NCBI GenBank assembly: GCA_951394045.1
Contig: OX595996.1
Span: 186,001-250,000 of the forward strand
Source: Nitzschia sp. DOCU1
Lineage: Eukaryota; Bacillariophyta; Bacillariophyceae; Bacillariales; Bacillariaceae
Reading direction: 5' to 3'
DNA: 64,000 nt
Shown here: positions 42,499 to 53,329 of the stretch, in pieces
How positions within the stretch are numbered: position 1 is the stretch's first letter
Layout of the letters: each line of letters begins with the position of its first letter
The notes under the pieces: model-generated
Told to the model about the DNA's origin: nothing
The model's input: the letters and a program-made list of their open reading frames with translations, nothing else
Databases searched by the model: none
Made by a program: the position numbers and the translations under genes

Positions 42499-44624
42499 CT
42501 AGCAAAAGGTGCAGAACGGTTCCCAGCACGCGCAGACGTTGCAATCCGCTTTGAATTCCACCATCATCCCACTTTCAAATACACTCAGATCGCAGATATC
42601 CTTGGGGATGCGATTGGTCAGATTATTCATTTGGACGGTCAAAGAGGCTGATCGAAGCAAAGTTAGTAACATGGAATGGTCTATCATGCCTTGCATCCTC
42701 ACGTTTTGTACGTACTGATGTTCAAAGCCACATCCCAATTGGCGGGAAATGTTCCAGTCAATTGGTTGTGCTCCAATGAGAGTGACACTGCAGTCACGGG
42801 CAACTGACCCGGGATGGTGCCGTTGAAACGGTTGTGATCCAAATGTAGATGCTTAATCGAAGCAAGGTTGTCAAGAGCTTCGGGAAGGGGGCCGGAAAAA
42901 TCGTTTCGCCCCAAATCCAGGAATGTGACGTTGCGCCATCTCAATCCAGTGGTTAGGGGCCCCGAAAAGTTGTTTGAAAAGAGATTGATATATCCTGGTG
43001 AGTTCAAAGAAAGAATGTGAGTAAACAGGGCAAAAGGCGCTCACGTCTAAACAAGTCAAGCAGCCAACTCACGGTAGCCACGAACGAAATCATCGGAAGA
43101 GCTCATTGCAAGGGGAATAGACCCCGAGAACTGGTTATGACTGAGATGCAAATGAGTCAATCGCTTCAAGCTTGCAATCCGATGCGACAATGTCCCAGTG
43201 AAGTCATTTTGATACAGGAACAGCCTTCCGAGACTGGTCAACTTGTACAGATTGCCCGGCAAGTCACCCTGCAGTTGGTTTTGCGACAAGTCGAGATACC
43301 TCAAGTTGGTCAAAAGGCCAATCTCTGGGGGCATGCGGCCCACCAAGTTCTGACTACCCCAAGCAAGTTTGGTGACAGTACCGTCGACGCACACGACCCC
43401 TGTCCAGTCGCATTCGTCGATCCACGGTGTGGCAAAGGTGGTTCGATTTTCGTCGTCAATAGAAGTGGTTACGCTCCACCTTAGATCTAACGAAACCAAA
43501 GCAAAACGCTGAACCAGTTTCTTGCTGAGCTCCATTAGACTCATTTCGTGGTCATCGGCCTCTTCCATGAGCCACGCTATTGCGAGGTTGTTGGGATCCG
43601 AAGGATCGTCAGGAAAGTCTACGGAATAATTTTGGCCCAAAAGCTTGGTCAGCTCTAGTCCGGCAGAGGCCAAAGGAGAACGGGTGGGCGCGGCGACGGG
43701 ACTCCTGGTTGGGCTGATGCTGGGTGCGTATGACGGAGCCAGAGTAGGTGCTTCAGTCGTTTGGTTCGGAGTGATGTCAATGTAGTAGTCATTTCCTGTT
43801 TCAGCGGCGGGTTGCTGAGGCGCGTGCGTTTTAGCGTCTTTCAAAAAGAAAAAGACGAGGACCAATCCCAGCCCAATTGCAGCCAAACAGACTAACACAA
43901 ACAAGGTCATGAAGATTCCGGTCCAACGCTTTTGTGTCTTGCGGGATTGGGCCCATCTGGGCGGGCGCCTTTCTTCTTGAAGTGGAGGCTCGGCGAATAC
44001 TCCAGACAGCGGGCTTTTTTCATTCGAGACTCCTTCAGAACGGCTCTTTGTGGATTGGATGAAACGAGGAACTGGTTTTCCGGTCGTCCCCTGCGGCGGA
44101 AGACTATCCTTGGATTTAGTACGGACCATGATGGCTTCTTCTACATCAACCGGCGAATGACAGTCGTTGGGGTCTTCACTGCATTCTGAGTAAACAACAG
44201 AGTTGGATCCTTCTCGCATCATTCGGAGGAACGACCCTTCATCGAAAGGAATTGATCGGTCGTCGTAGCCAATGATTTGAAAACTCCAAAGGCCACCACT
44301 TCGGCCGTCCTTGCTTGAATCATTGCTAAGAACAGTTGGCCGACTAGCTCCGCCAGGGGTCTCTGGTGCGAACGAACGAGCGGTCGATTGGTCGCTTTCA
44401 AAGACGGATGGAATGTGATGCGTGTTTGTTGCCTCGTCACTAGTAGCTGACTGGAGAGTGCCTATTCCAGTGGCGTGAGAAGCCACAGTGACAATGCCAT
44501 CATCAGCTAGTCCGACGTCCTCCATAGATTTATCTGTCCGTTGGCTCTGGATACTGTTGGACGAGTGCTTGGTCATGGTGGAATTCTTTCTGTTTTGTCC
44601 CATGGCTACTTGCAACAAGCGCAA
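42499..44624 (-). CDS. Membrane-anchored leucine-rich-repeat protein
   Basis: Three exons: 44624-43073, 42994-42716 and 42647-42499. Introns are 43072-42995 (GTGAGT...CACCAG) and 42715-42648 (GTACGT...GATCAG), both phase 1. About 659 residues. Order: polar N-terminal tail, TM (FMTLFVLVCLAAIGLGLVLV, about 238-260), short Thr/Pro linker (APTLAPSYAPSISPT), a helical segment, then WIDECDWTGVVCVDG, the LRR N-cap. At least six plant-type LRRs follow (LRYLDLSQNQLQGDLP, LTHLHLSHNQFSGSIP, VTFLDLGRNDFSGPLP, KHLHLDHNRFNGTIP). It ends with a Cys-rich cap (CNVCACWEPFCTFC). No kinase domain. Likely surface recognition or adhesion. A relic of its 5' end lies at about 61490-61720. Confidence 0.88.
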
Positions 44625-44957
44625 TGTGTGATGCCAGAGCCGCGTTCCACCATCATTTCTTCTTTGTCGAGGGGAATCGTAAGAAAAACTTTACATGATT
44701 CGATAGGCATTCTATTGCAACTGTATACGTCGATTTGTCGATGAAAGAAGGAAGGTCGACAAAAATATATGCACATCATCATGTTACCCTTTCCTCGCCA
44801 AAGTGCAAATTGTTTCTACCCCGCCCTCTCTACTACTAGTGCGCGATCTTGAGGACCGCTCTCCAATATTGTGAGGAAGGCGAGGATGACGTGTCGTGTA
44901 TCATACACTGCAAGACTGACTCCCTCCATGCCACACGACTTGCCGGCGTGTGAGCAT
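44625..44957. promoter_or_regulatory. LRR gene upstream region, cut by retrotransposon
   Basis: About 330 bp separate the LRR start from the outer gypsy 5' LTR. Parts (44541-44660 and 44927-44957) resemble 61515-61640 and 61688-61712, so this upstream region is duplicated on the far side of the element. Confidence 0.5.
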
Positions 44958-45071
44958 TGTGATGACGTCGTTGCCCTCTTCGCACCTCCACTGACGTATG
45001 CACACATACGCATGTCATCCCTCATTAGTTCACCGGCATGGAGCCCTCCTGCCTCGTAGCCCTCATAATAC

Positions 45072-46366
45072 GGCAACTCTCTCACGTTCCTGGTGCTTCA
45101 TAAGGGTGGACGGGCGTGTGCACTCAGAAAATAAAGACAGCTAAATGCTTAATAAAACTGACCGGCGATTTTACTTTGTAAAATAAAGAGCTAAATGCTT
45201 AATAAACTAGGTTATGAGCCGTCTTTTGACTCATTTGACTGTCTTTCGCGCCAAATCTGATTCGAATAGTATGGCTAAATGCTTCGTGGGAAAGGACATC
45301 GAACCATAACTCTGGCTAAAAGTATGGCTAAATGCTTATTGGCTGCACAACATATAAGCCTGTTAGAATTTGGGGTTGCCGATTAGGGACGGGGGCGATC
45401 TGGTCAGGATCGGGGTGGTCCTCAGTGTAGCTTATACTTGTTCTGAGACAGTCACCCTTCGCTGCTTGGAATGAATCGTAGCTACTCTTCCCTGCTTTTG
45501 CATACTAGTAGGTGGAAAAGTAGCAGTAGCTCAAGGAATAATAGCTATTATACTGCTACTACTAGCTTCTACTACTACTGTAGTGCTGATGAGAATGCTG
45601 CTCATCGTGGTCCTCGCTCCTGCTCGTGCTGCTCGTCGTCCTGGTGCTGCTGGGAGCGGCGGCAGCAAGATGATGAGGACAGAGACAACGCAGATGGATG
45701 ACCAAATGAGGACTAGTGCTGGTGCTACCATGGGGTACTCGTCCTAGCTAACGCTGCTTTAATAGGAGTAGTACTAGTGTACTACTACTATTAAAGCAGC
45801 AAAAAGTGCACGCTATCCATTTAGCAGCTACCTGGATGATCGGAAAGGAATAATCTCGCCAAATCGCCGAAGCCATAACTGCTACCTGGAAAGGCAGCCG
45901 AGTCTAGAAGTAGTACTAGTACTATTGTGTTTTTCTTGTTGATGTAGCACTAGTAGAATGGCAGCATACTGGAGCTACTTCAGCAGTACTAACTACTGCC
46001 ATGAGGACCGCCCTAAAGCAGGGAAGCCTTTAGTGCATCATCCTACTGTACCTGCGGGGGCAGGGGCACTCATACTAGTACTCTAGGCACAAGTACTAGT
46101 AGTAGTAGTACTACTACTAGTATAGGAGTAATACTAGTAGCAGCTCGTCACAGCGGCAGCTAGTAGCCACTACTACTACTACTGCTACTACTAACACCAG
46201 GTGTCTGGAGAGCTGTGCTGGTACTATTACTAGGTAGTATAGCTAGTGCTGGCTGTATCGTACTAGCTAGTTGCAAATAGCAGGCAGCTTTCGGCATACC
46301 TGCGGGGGGTTTCCCCTTTTTTCTTCTCCCTTCTTTTTGGGCGGCCAGGAACACTAGAAGTTTGCC
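45072..46366 (+). mobile_element. Non-autonomous DNA transposon copy 1 (1295 bp)
   Basis: Begins GGCAACTCTC and ends AGTTTGCC; the ends form short imperfect TIRs (GGCAAACTTC on the complementary strand). The whole array is flanked by an 8-bp direct repeat CATAATAC (45064-45071 and 48970-48977) that occurs once in the intact 3' LTR, so it is a target-site duplication. Four subterminal copies of GCTAAATGCTT(A) lie at 45140, 45190, 45274 and 45327. A 48-bp near-perfect palindrome is at 45753-45800. No transposase frame. Superfamily unresolved; an 8-bp TSD is compatible with hAT or Merlin types. Confidence 0.85.
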
Positions 46367-46372
46367 TAATAC

Positions 46373-47667
46373 GGCAACTCTCTCACGTTCCTGGTGCTTC
46401 ATAAGGGTGGACGGGCGTGTGCACTCAGAAAATAAAGACAGCTAAATGCTTAATAAAACTGACCGGCGATTTTACTTTGTAAAATAAAGAGCTAAATGCT
46501 TAATAAACTAGGTTATGAGCCGTCTTTTGACTCATTTGACTGTCTTTCGCGCCAAATCTGATTCGAATAGTATGGCTAAATGCTTCGTGGGAAAGGACAT
46601 CGAACCATAACTCTGGCTAAAAGTATGGCTAAATGCTTATTGGCTGCACAACATATAAGCCTGTTAGAATTTGGGGTTGCCGATTAGGGACGGGGGCGAT
46701 CTGGTCAGGATCGGGGTGGTCCTCAGTGTAGCTTATACTTGTTCTGAGACAGTCACCCTTCGCTGCTTGGAATGAATCGTAGCTACTCTTCCCTGCTTTT
46801 GCATACTAGTAGGTGGAAAAGTAGCAGTAGCTCAAGGAATAATAGCTATTATACTGCTACTACTAGCTTCTACTACTACTGTAGTGCTGATGAGAATGCT
46901 GCTCATCGTGGTCCTCGCTCCTGCTCGTGCTGCTCGTCGTCCTGGTGCTGCTGGGAGCGGCGGCAGCAAGATGATGAGGACAGAGACAACGCAGATGGAT
47001 GACCAAATGAGGACTAGTGCTGGTGCTACCATGGGGTACTCGTCCTAGCTAACGCTGCTTTAATAGGAGTAGTACTAGTGTACTACTACTATTAAAGCAG
47101 CAAAAAGTGCACGCTATCCATTTAGCAGCTACCTGGATGATCGGAAAGGAATAATCTCGCCAAATCGCCGAAGCCATAACTGCTACCTGGAAAGGCAGCC
47201 GAGTCTAGAAGTAGTACTAGTACTATTGTGTTTTTCTTGTTGATGTAGCACTAGTAGAATGGCAGCATACTGGAGCTACTTCAGCAGTACTAACTACTGC
47301 CATGAGGACCGCCCTAAAGCAGGGAAGCCTTTAGTGCATCATCCTACTGTACCTGCGGGGGCAGGGGCACTCATACTAGTACTCTAGGCACAAGTACTAG
47401 TAGTAGTAGTACTACTACTAGTATAGGAGTAATACTAGTAGCAGCTCGTCACAGCGGCAGCTAGTAGCCACTACTACTACTACTGCTACTACTAACACCA
47501 GGTGTCTGGAGAGCTGTGCTGGTACTATTACTAGGTAGTATAGCTAGTGCTGGCTGTATCGTACTAGCTAGTTGCAAATAGCAGGCAGCTTTCGGCATAC
47601 CTGCGGGGGGTTTCCCCTTTTTTCTTCTCCCTTCTTTTTGGGCGGCCAGGAACACTAGAAGTTTGCC
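46373..47667 (+). mobile_element. Non-autonomous DNA transposon copy 2 (1295 bp)
   Basis: Same length as copy 1 and apparently identical. Joined to copy 1 by TAATAC (46367-46372), which matches the last six bases of the CATAATAC target duplication. Palindrome at 47054-47101. Confidence 0.85.
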
Positions 47668-47673
47668 TAATAC

Positions 47674-48969
47674 GGCAACTCTCTCACGTTCCTGGTGCTT
47701 CATAAGGGTGGACGGGCGTGTGCACTCAGAAAATAAAGACAGCTTAATGCTTAATAAAACTGACCGGCGATTTTACTTTGTAAAATAAAGAGCTAAATGC
47801 TTAATAAACTAGGTTATGAGCCGTCTTTTGACTCATTTGACTGTCTTTCGCGCCAAATCTGATTCGAATAGTATGGCTAAATGCTTCGTGGGAAAGGACA
47901 TCGAACCATAACTCTGGCTAAAAGTATGGCTAAATGCTTATTGGCTGCACAACATATAAGCCTGTTAGAATTTGGGGTTGCCGATTAGGGGACGGGGGCG
48001 ATCTGGTCAGGATCGGGGTGGTCCTCAGTGTAGCTTATACTTGTTCTGAGACAGTCACCCTTCGCTGCTTGGAATGAATCGTAGCTACTCTTCCCTGCTT
48101 TTGCATACTAGTAGGTGGAAAAGTAGCAGTAGCTCAAGGAATAATAGCTATTATACTGCTACTACTAGCTTCTACTACTACTGTAGTGCTGATGAGAATG
48201 CTGCTCATCGTGGTCCTCGCTCCTGCTCGTGCTGCTCGTCGTCCTGGTGCTGCTGGGAGCGGCGGCAGCAAGATGATGAGGACAGAGACAACGCAGATGG
48301 ATGACCAAATGAGGACTAGTGCTGGTGCTACCATGGGGTACTCGTCCTAGCTAACGCTGCTTTAATAGGAGTAGTACTAGTGTACTACTACTATTAAAGC
48401 AGCAAAAAGTGCACGCTATCCATTTAGCAGCTACCTGGATGATCGGAAAGGAATAATCTCGCCAAATCGCCGAAGCCATAACTGCTACCTGGAAAGGCAG
48501 CCGAGTCTAGAAGTAGTACTAGTACTATTGTGTTTTTCTTGTTGATGTAGCACTAGTAGAATGGCAGCATACTGGAGCTACTTCAGCAGTACTAACTACT
48601 GCCATGAGGACCGCCCTAAAGCAGGGAAGCCTTTAGTGCATCATCCTACTGTACCTGCGGGGGCAGGGGCACTCATACTAGTACTCTAGGCACAAGTACT
48701 AGTAGTAGTAGTACTACTACTAGTATAGGAGTAATACTAGTAGCAGCTCGTCACAGCGGCAGCTAGTAGCCACTACTACTACTACTGCTACTACTAACAC
48801 CAGGTGTCTGGAGAGCTGTGCTGGTACTATTACTAGGTAGTATAGCTAGTGCTGGCTGTATCGTACTAGCTAGTTGCAAATAGCAGGCAGCTTTCGGCAT
48901 ACCTGCGGGGGGTTTCCCCTTTTTTCTTCTCCCTTCTTTTTGGGCGGCCAGGAACACTAGAAGTTTGCC
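47674..48969 (+). mobile_element. Non-autonomous DNA transposon copy 3 (1296 bp)
   Basis: Joined to copy 2 by TAATAC (47668-47673). Differs from the others by one extra G in the GATTAGGGGACGG tract (near 47990) and one A-to-T change in the first subterminal motif (GCTTAATGCTT, near 47743). Followed by the right-hand CATAATAC. Confidence 0.85.
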
Positions 48970-49144
48970 CATAATACTGGATAGTTGATTGTCTCTCACG
49001 CGTAGTTCACTCTGAATTCAGAAAGCGATTCGCGTACAATCAGTACTATCTTCTACGAGACCGGCAAGTGAAATTTGTTTCATCTGTCGGCTTTTACCTT
49101 CCTCTCTCTTTGCTATAGGTTACGAGTTTTCCCATCCTATCACC

Positions 49145-50407
49145 ATGAGTCTTTCGGCGACTGCTGCTGCCAGTCGTGCTCCTGTGATTCCGTTGATAAT
49201 GGAGCTGAAATTGAACGAATTGCGTCAAGCGTCAATCGTTGCGACAGTCAACATCGGAACGAATAATGCCCCGGTGCATGAAAAACGCAAGGTGCAGGTT
49301 CCCTTAGCGGATGAACTCAATATCGAATTGATTCTCCGTACAATCGAAGAATTTCATGATGTCGCAGGCGCAGGGCGACTCAACTTATCGACTGGTCCCA
49401 AGAAGTTCGACAAGTTCCGTGAATGTCTCAGGGGCACCATCCGAGATCAATGGGATATTGCTCGAGCTACTCAAGACACTGAGACTAACGAAACTTTCAA
49501 GCTCGCTATTGCTGAGTTTATCAAGAAGTTCTTGCGGGAATCCGACATCCCCAAGCAAAAACTCTATATGGATACTTCTCCCAAACCTTACCGGCTCTCT
49601 GTCCCAGAATTGGCTGCACGATACCGGTTCCTGAATCGATTGATGAAGTGGTTCCCAGGTGCAGACAACACAGAACCGTATTCAGAACTCGAACTCAAGT
49701 ACTTGTTGCACATGGCGATGCTCCAAGAATGGAAAGACAACTTTGGACGGAGTAATCTGTCAGTGGTGACTTCTTCTTACGAGGATATTACCAACTACTT
49801 TGCTGAACAAGAGCAAATCCATAACAGGATTCGTGAACGAAACATGGCTCGTGGTGGAGGACGAGGTGGACGTGGTCGCACTCCACATGGTTATCAAGGA
49901 CGCGGCTACACTGGTGGTCGTGGTTATAATGGGGGTAATTACTATCGTCAAGGACGCGGTGGATATTACGGTGACCAAGGTCATCAGGGTCGTGGTTATT
50001 ACGCTCCGGTCCCTCCAACGGCACCAAGACAACAAGGAAATTACACTCCTCAAGCTCAATATCGGCGCTTGAACACTCCGCCATCAAGGGTTAGTACGGG
50101 GTCAAGCGCGTCTCCAGGGCGTTTTCAAGCTTACCAAGGACGTGGATTTGCAGGGCGTGGTAGATTCCAGCCCGTTCGCGTTCAACAAGCGACGCATTAT
50201 GTTGACGATTCATCAGCTTACCTAGCTGATCCAGGTCACGATGTGCATTATTCGCATCATGAACCGGCAGCGGAGTCGAATACCCAAGACAACTATCTCG
50301 TTAACAAAGACGAGGGTGCTGAAGAAGATTACCAAGAAGAAGTGGATCACGAAGCATACTTTCAAGGCCACGGTGAAGAGGATTATTATGATGATGGTCA
50401 ATGGTGA
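49145..50407 (+). CDS. Gag of outer gypsy element
   Basis: 420 residues. Capsid-like helical region to about 235, then an Arg/Gly/Tyr-rich RGG-type stretch (GGGRGGRGRTPHGYQGRG) and an acidic end. No CCHC knuckle is seen; RNA binding is probably by the RGG region. The stop is UGA (50405-50407) and the pol frame continues directly in phase without another stop. Confidence 0.85.
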   Translation: MSLSATAAASRAPVIPLIMELKLNELRQASIVATVNIGTNNAPVHEKRKVQVPLADELNIELILRTIEEFHDVAGAGRLNLSTGPKKFDKFRECLRGTIRDQWDIARATQDTETNETFKLAIAEFIKKFLRESDIPKQKLYMDTSPKPYRLSVPELAARYRFLNRLMKWFPGADNTEPYSELELKYLLHMAMLQEWKDNFGRSNLSVVTSSYEDITNYFAEQEQIHNRIRERNMARGGGRGGRGRTPHGYQGRGYTGGRGYNGGNYYRQGRGGYYGDQGHQGRGYYAPVPPTAPRQQGNYTPQAQYRRLNTPPSRVSTGSSASPGRFQAYQGRGFAGRGRFQPVRVQQATHYVDDSSAYLADPGHDVHYSHHEPAAESNTQDNYLVNKDEGAEEDYQEEVDHEAYFQGHGEEDYYDDGQW

Positions 50408-52769
50408 CTGTCAGAACAAGAGGATTCTTTCATGGGAGAAAAGGATCCTGGGGGTCAAGAAGCGCTCGATTATGTTCCATCTACCAATATATCATTTCAA
50501 GAAAATAAAAAAAATTATGTGTTCAAAGTCCTTTTGGATTCCGGCTCAACTACATCATGGGTTCGAAAGATGTCGATGAAAGGCAAAGGGGTATCGCCTT
50601 TCAAGATTGCACCCACAACGGGCACGACCTTAGCCGGCAAACTCAAGGCAAATGAAGCAGTGAAACTGTCTGACATTGTACTACAAGAACTCAATCCTCA
50701 TCGTACGATCGAGCGTGTGACCTTTCAAGTCTTTGATGCACCGTGTCGATACGATGCTATCATTGGCAGGAACGTGCTTACTAAGTTGGGAATTATTCTT
50801 GACTTCAAGAACAAGACGATTGAGTGGGATGAAAAGTTAACTCCGATGGTTATGGTTCCCTTACCGCCACAGCTCCAATGTAATGACGATGCTTTTCGCT
50901 CTGATACCATTGGAAAAGTTGACGATTCGGGATATCATTCAAAAACCATTCGTGAAAGTAACTATGGGAAAGTAGATGTTGGTGAAGTTGTTAATGCATG
51001 TTCTCACTTGTCGTCTTCGCAAAAACGAGATTTGAAACGTGTTTTACAGAAATTTGAGACATTGTTTGATGGTACTCTCAAGGTTTATCCCGATGAAAAG
51101 ATTCATTTGGATTTGGACCCGACTGTGAAACCGCATTGCGCGCGCACTTATCCGATACCGCGGACACAGTTGGAGGTCTTCAAGAAAGAACTCGATCGAC
51201 TAGAACGAGAAGGTGTGCTCTCCAAGACAAGGCGATCAGAGTGGATTGCCGGATCCTTCATTATCCCAAAGAAGGATGGAAGCGTTCGTTGGATTTCGGA
51301 CTTTCGCGCTTTGAACAAGGCAATTCGGCGCAAAGTCTATCCAATCCCTCGTATTGCGGATATCCTTTCTCGGCGCACGGGATACAAGTTTCTCACGAAA
51401 CTTGACATCTCGATGCAGTATTACACTTTCGAGCTCGATGACGAAGCAAAGGATTTGTGTACTATCGCAACTCCCTTTGGTTTGTACAAGTACAATCGAC
51501 TGCCAATGGGGCTTTCAATTAGTCCCGATGCGGCCCAAGATATCATGGAACGCGTATTAGCGGACATCAAAGACATTGAAGTGTACATCGATGATATTGC
51601 ATGTTTCAGCAATTCTTGGGAAGAACATCTTGAATTATTGGAACGTGTCTTGTCAGTTCTCCAAGCCAAGAATTTTACGATCAACCCGAAGAAATGTGAA
51701 TGGGCAGTCAAAGAGACTGATTTTCTTGGATACTGGCTGACTCCTACTGGGGTGAAGCCATGGAAGAAAAAGGTGGATGCTATTTTACGCATGCAGAAAC
51801 CAAAGACGGTTAAGGAACTACGATCGTTTCTGGGACTCGTTAATTTCTATCGCGACATGTGGCCAAAACGTTCCCATGTGTTGGCGCCGTTGACTAACCT
51901 AACAGGGAAGTCAACATTCGAATGGACTGCTACTTGCGACAAAGCTTTTCAAGAAATGAAGGCCCTTGCTGCAATGGATGTGCTGCTGAAGTATCCCGAT
52001 CACAACAAGCCGTTTGTGATTGAAACCGATTCGTCAGATTACCAGCTTGGAGCCGTGATCCTCCAGGCCGGTTATCCGGTCGCGTATTATTCAAGAAAAC
52101 TGACGCCGGCACAAATGAATTATACCACGATAGAGAAAGAATTGTTGAGTATTGTGGAGACTTTGAAGACGTTTCGCACAATGCTCTATGGGGCTGAGCT
52201 TCACATACACACAGACCACAAGAATCTTACATATTCGATGACGCAATACACAACCCAACGTGTGCTTCGGTGGCGTCTTTTGCTTGAAGATTTTGGAGCC
52301 AAGTTCTACTACAAGAAAGGAGAAACAAATGTTGTTGCGGATGCTCTCAGCCGAGTGCCCCGCTTGAATGACACTGCATCTTCCACACAAAGCTCTGCTC
52401 CCATTGATCCGATTCTTTATTATGAAGAATATGACGAAGACCACAGCGATGAGTATTATTTTGGTCCCTGTGCTGAACCACATTGTTTTCTTACCGATTG
52501 TTTGCTGTTCTATCCGCGTTTTGACAATGACGAACGATATCCTTTCGACTTTGAAACGATTTCCCATTATCAAACCCAGGACACAGCACTGCAAGACCTT
52601 TTACGAAACAATCCTGACATGTATTCAAAACGTCCGATGGGCGGCGCAGAGATCATCTGCATCGGTGAAACCGATACTGGAGACTCCAGTGGGCTGATAG
52701 CCTTACCACGACAAATGGTTGTGCCACTTTTGAAATATTATCACGGTCTGCTAGGCCACGCCGAAGCGG
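50408..52769 (+). CDS. Pol of outer gypsy element, 5' part (protease, RT, RNase H, start of integrase)
   Basis: In the same frame as gag, directly after its UGA; first ATG at 50432. Protease active site VLLDSGSTTSW, RT with LPMGLSISPD and the catalytic YIDDIACF, and RNase H motifs (FVIETDSSDYQLGAV, IHTDHKNL). It then enters the integrase zinc region (YHGLLGHAEA), where the inner element starts at 52770. The frame runs 18 codons into the inserted LTR and stops at 52825. The remaining integrase is at 58504-59453. Confidence 0.9.
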
Positions 52770-53302
52770 TGCACTACGTCGTTTGTAGGATCGAAATAGT
52801 TGTGAAAAAATTATGGCTAAGTTAAAAACTAGATGTATTTCTCATGCAAGTTGTCTCGTAGGCTCTCGTAGTTCTAGTAGAGTCGAGACCTTTGACATGC
52901 ATCGACAACAATCCGAACAGGAGGTTGATGCATCTTGTAGTAGATTAGCTACGACGTTGTACTAGGGTTCTTTGGACGTCGTCAGCTACTCTGGAATAAA
53001 GTATAGTCACCGCAATGTCATCGAGGTGCCAGATCTTAGGTGGCATTGACACTAGGATCTCATCGGCATTCGACCAGCAGGAGTCATGCGCGATGCCTGT
53101 GTCGTGCAACGTCACGTCGTCGGTGACGTCAATAGGTTATGGGCCTGTCCGAGGATGTCCGAGACCGGCCTAGCGTCCGCGTCCGCGCGCAACGCTTTCG
53201 TCACGCTACGTCATCACACATGATGTCGCACATGACTAAGTAGACTAATAATTTTGGACTACAATCATTCGAAGGAGTCGACGTGCAAAGCAGTGTACTG
53301 CA
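52770..53302 (-). repeat. 3' LTR of inner gypsy element
   Basis: 533 bp, appears identical to 57967-58499. TGCACTACG...GTGTACTGCA. Flanked outside by GCGG (52766-52769). Confidence 0.93.
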
Positions 53303-53329
53303 CCCGCCCCCATGACGGAGGGACAGGAC

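Larger units (their letters stand above)
44958..49009 (+). repeat. 5' LTR of outer gypsy element, interrupted
   Basis: LTR sequence is 44958-45071 plus 48978-49009 (114 + 32 = 146 bp), with three DNA elements and a duplicated CATAATAC between. Begins TGTGATGACG, ends GTAGTTCA. Confidence 0.92.

Noticed and set aside
43017..43484. 155-codon plus-strand ORF across the LRR gene
   Set aside because: Antisense shadow of the LRR exon, whose splice sites and repeats are clear.
45471..45701. A 76-codon Ser/Tyr/Cys-rich ORF present in all three DNA-element copies, and its antisense 66-codon partner
   Set aside because: Conserved only because the DNA copies are nearly identical. Composition follows AGTAGC/CTACTA triplet tracts and there is no motif.
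45072..48969. Satellite or CRISPR-like array
   Set aside because: The unit is 1.3 kb with transposon-like ends and a target duplication; there are no short spaced repeats with unique spacers.
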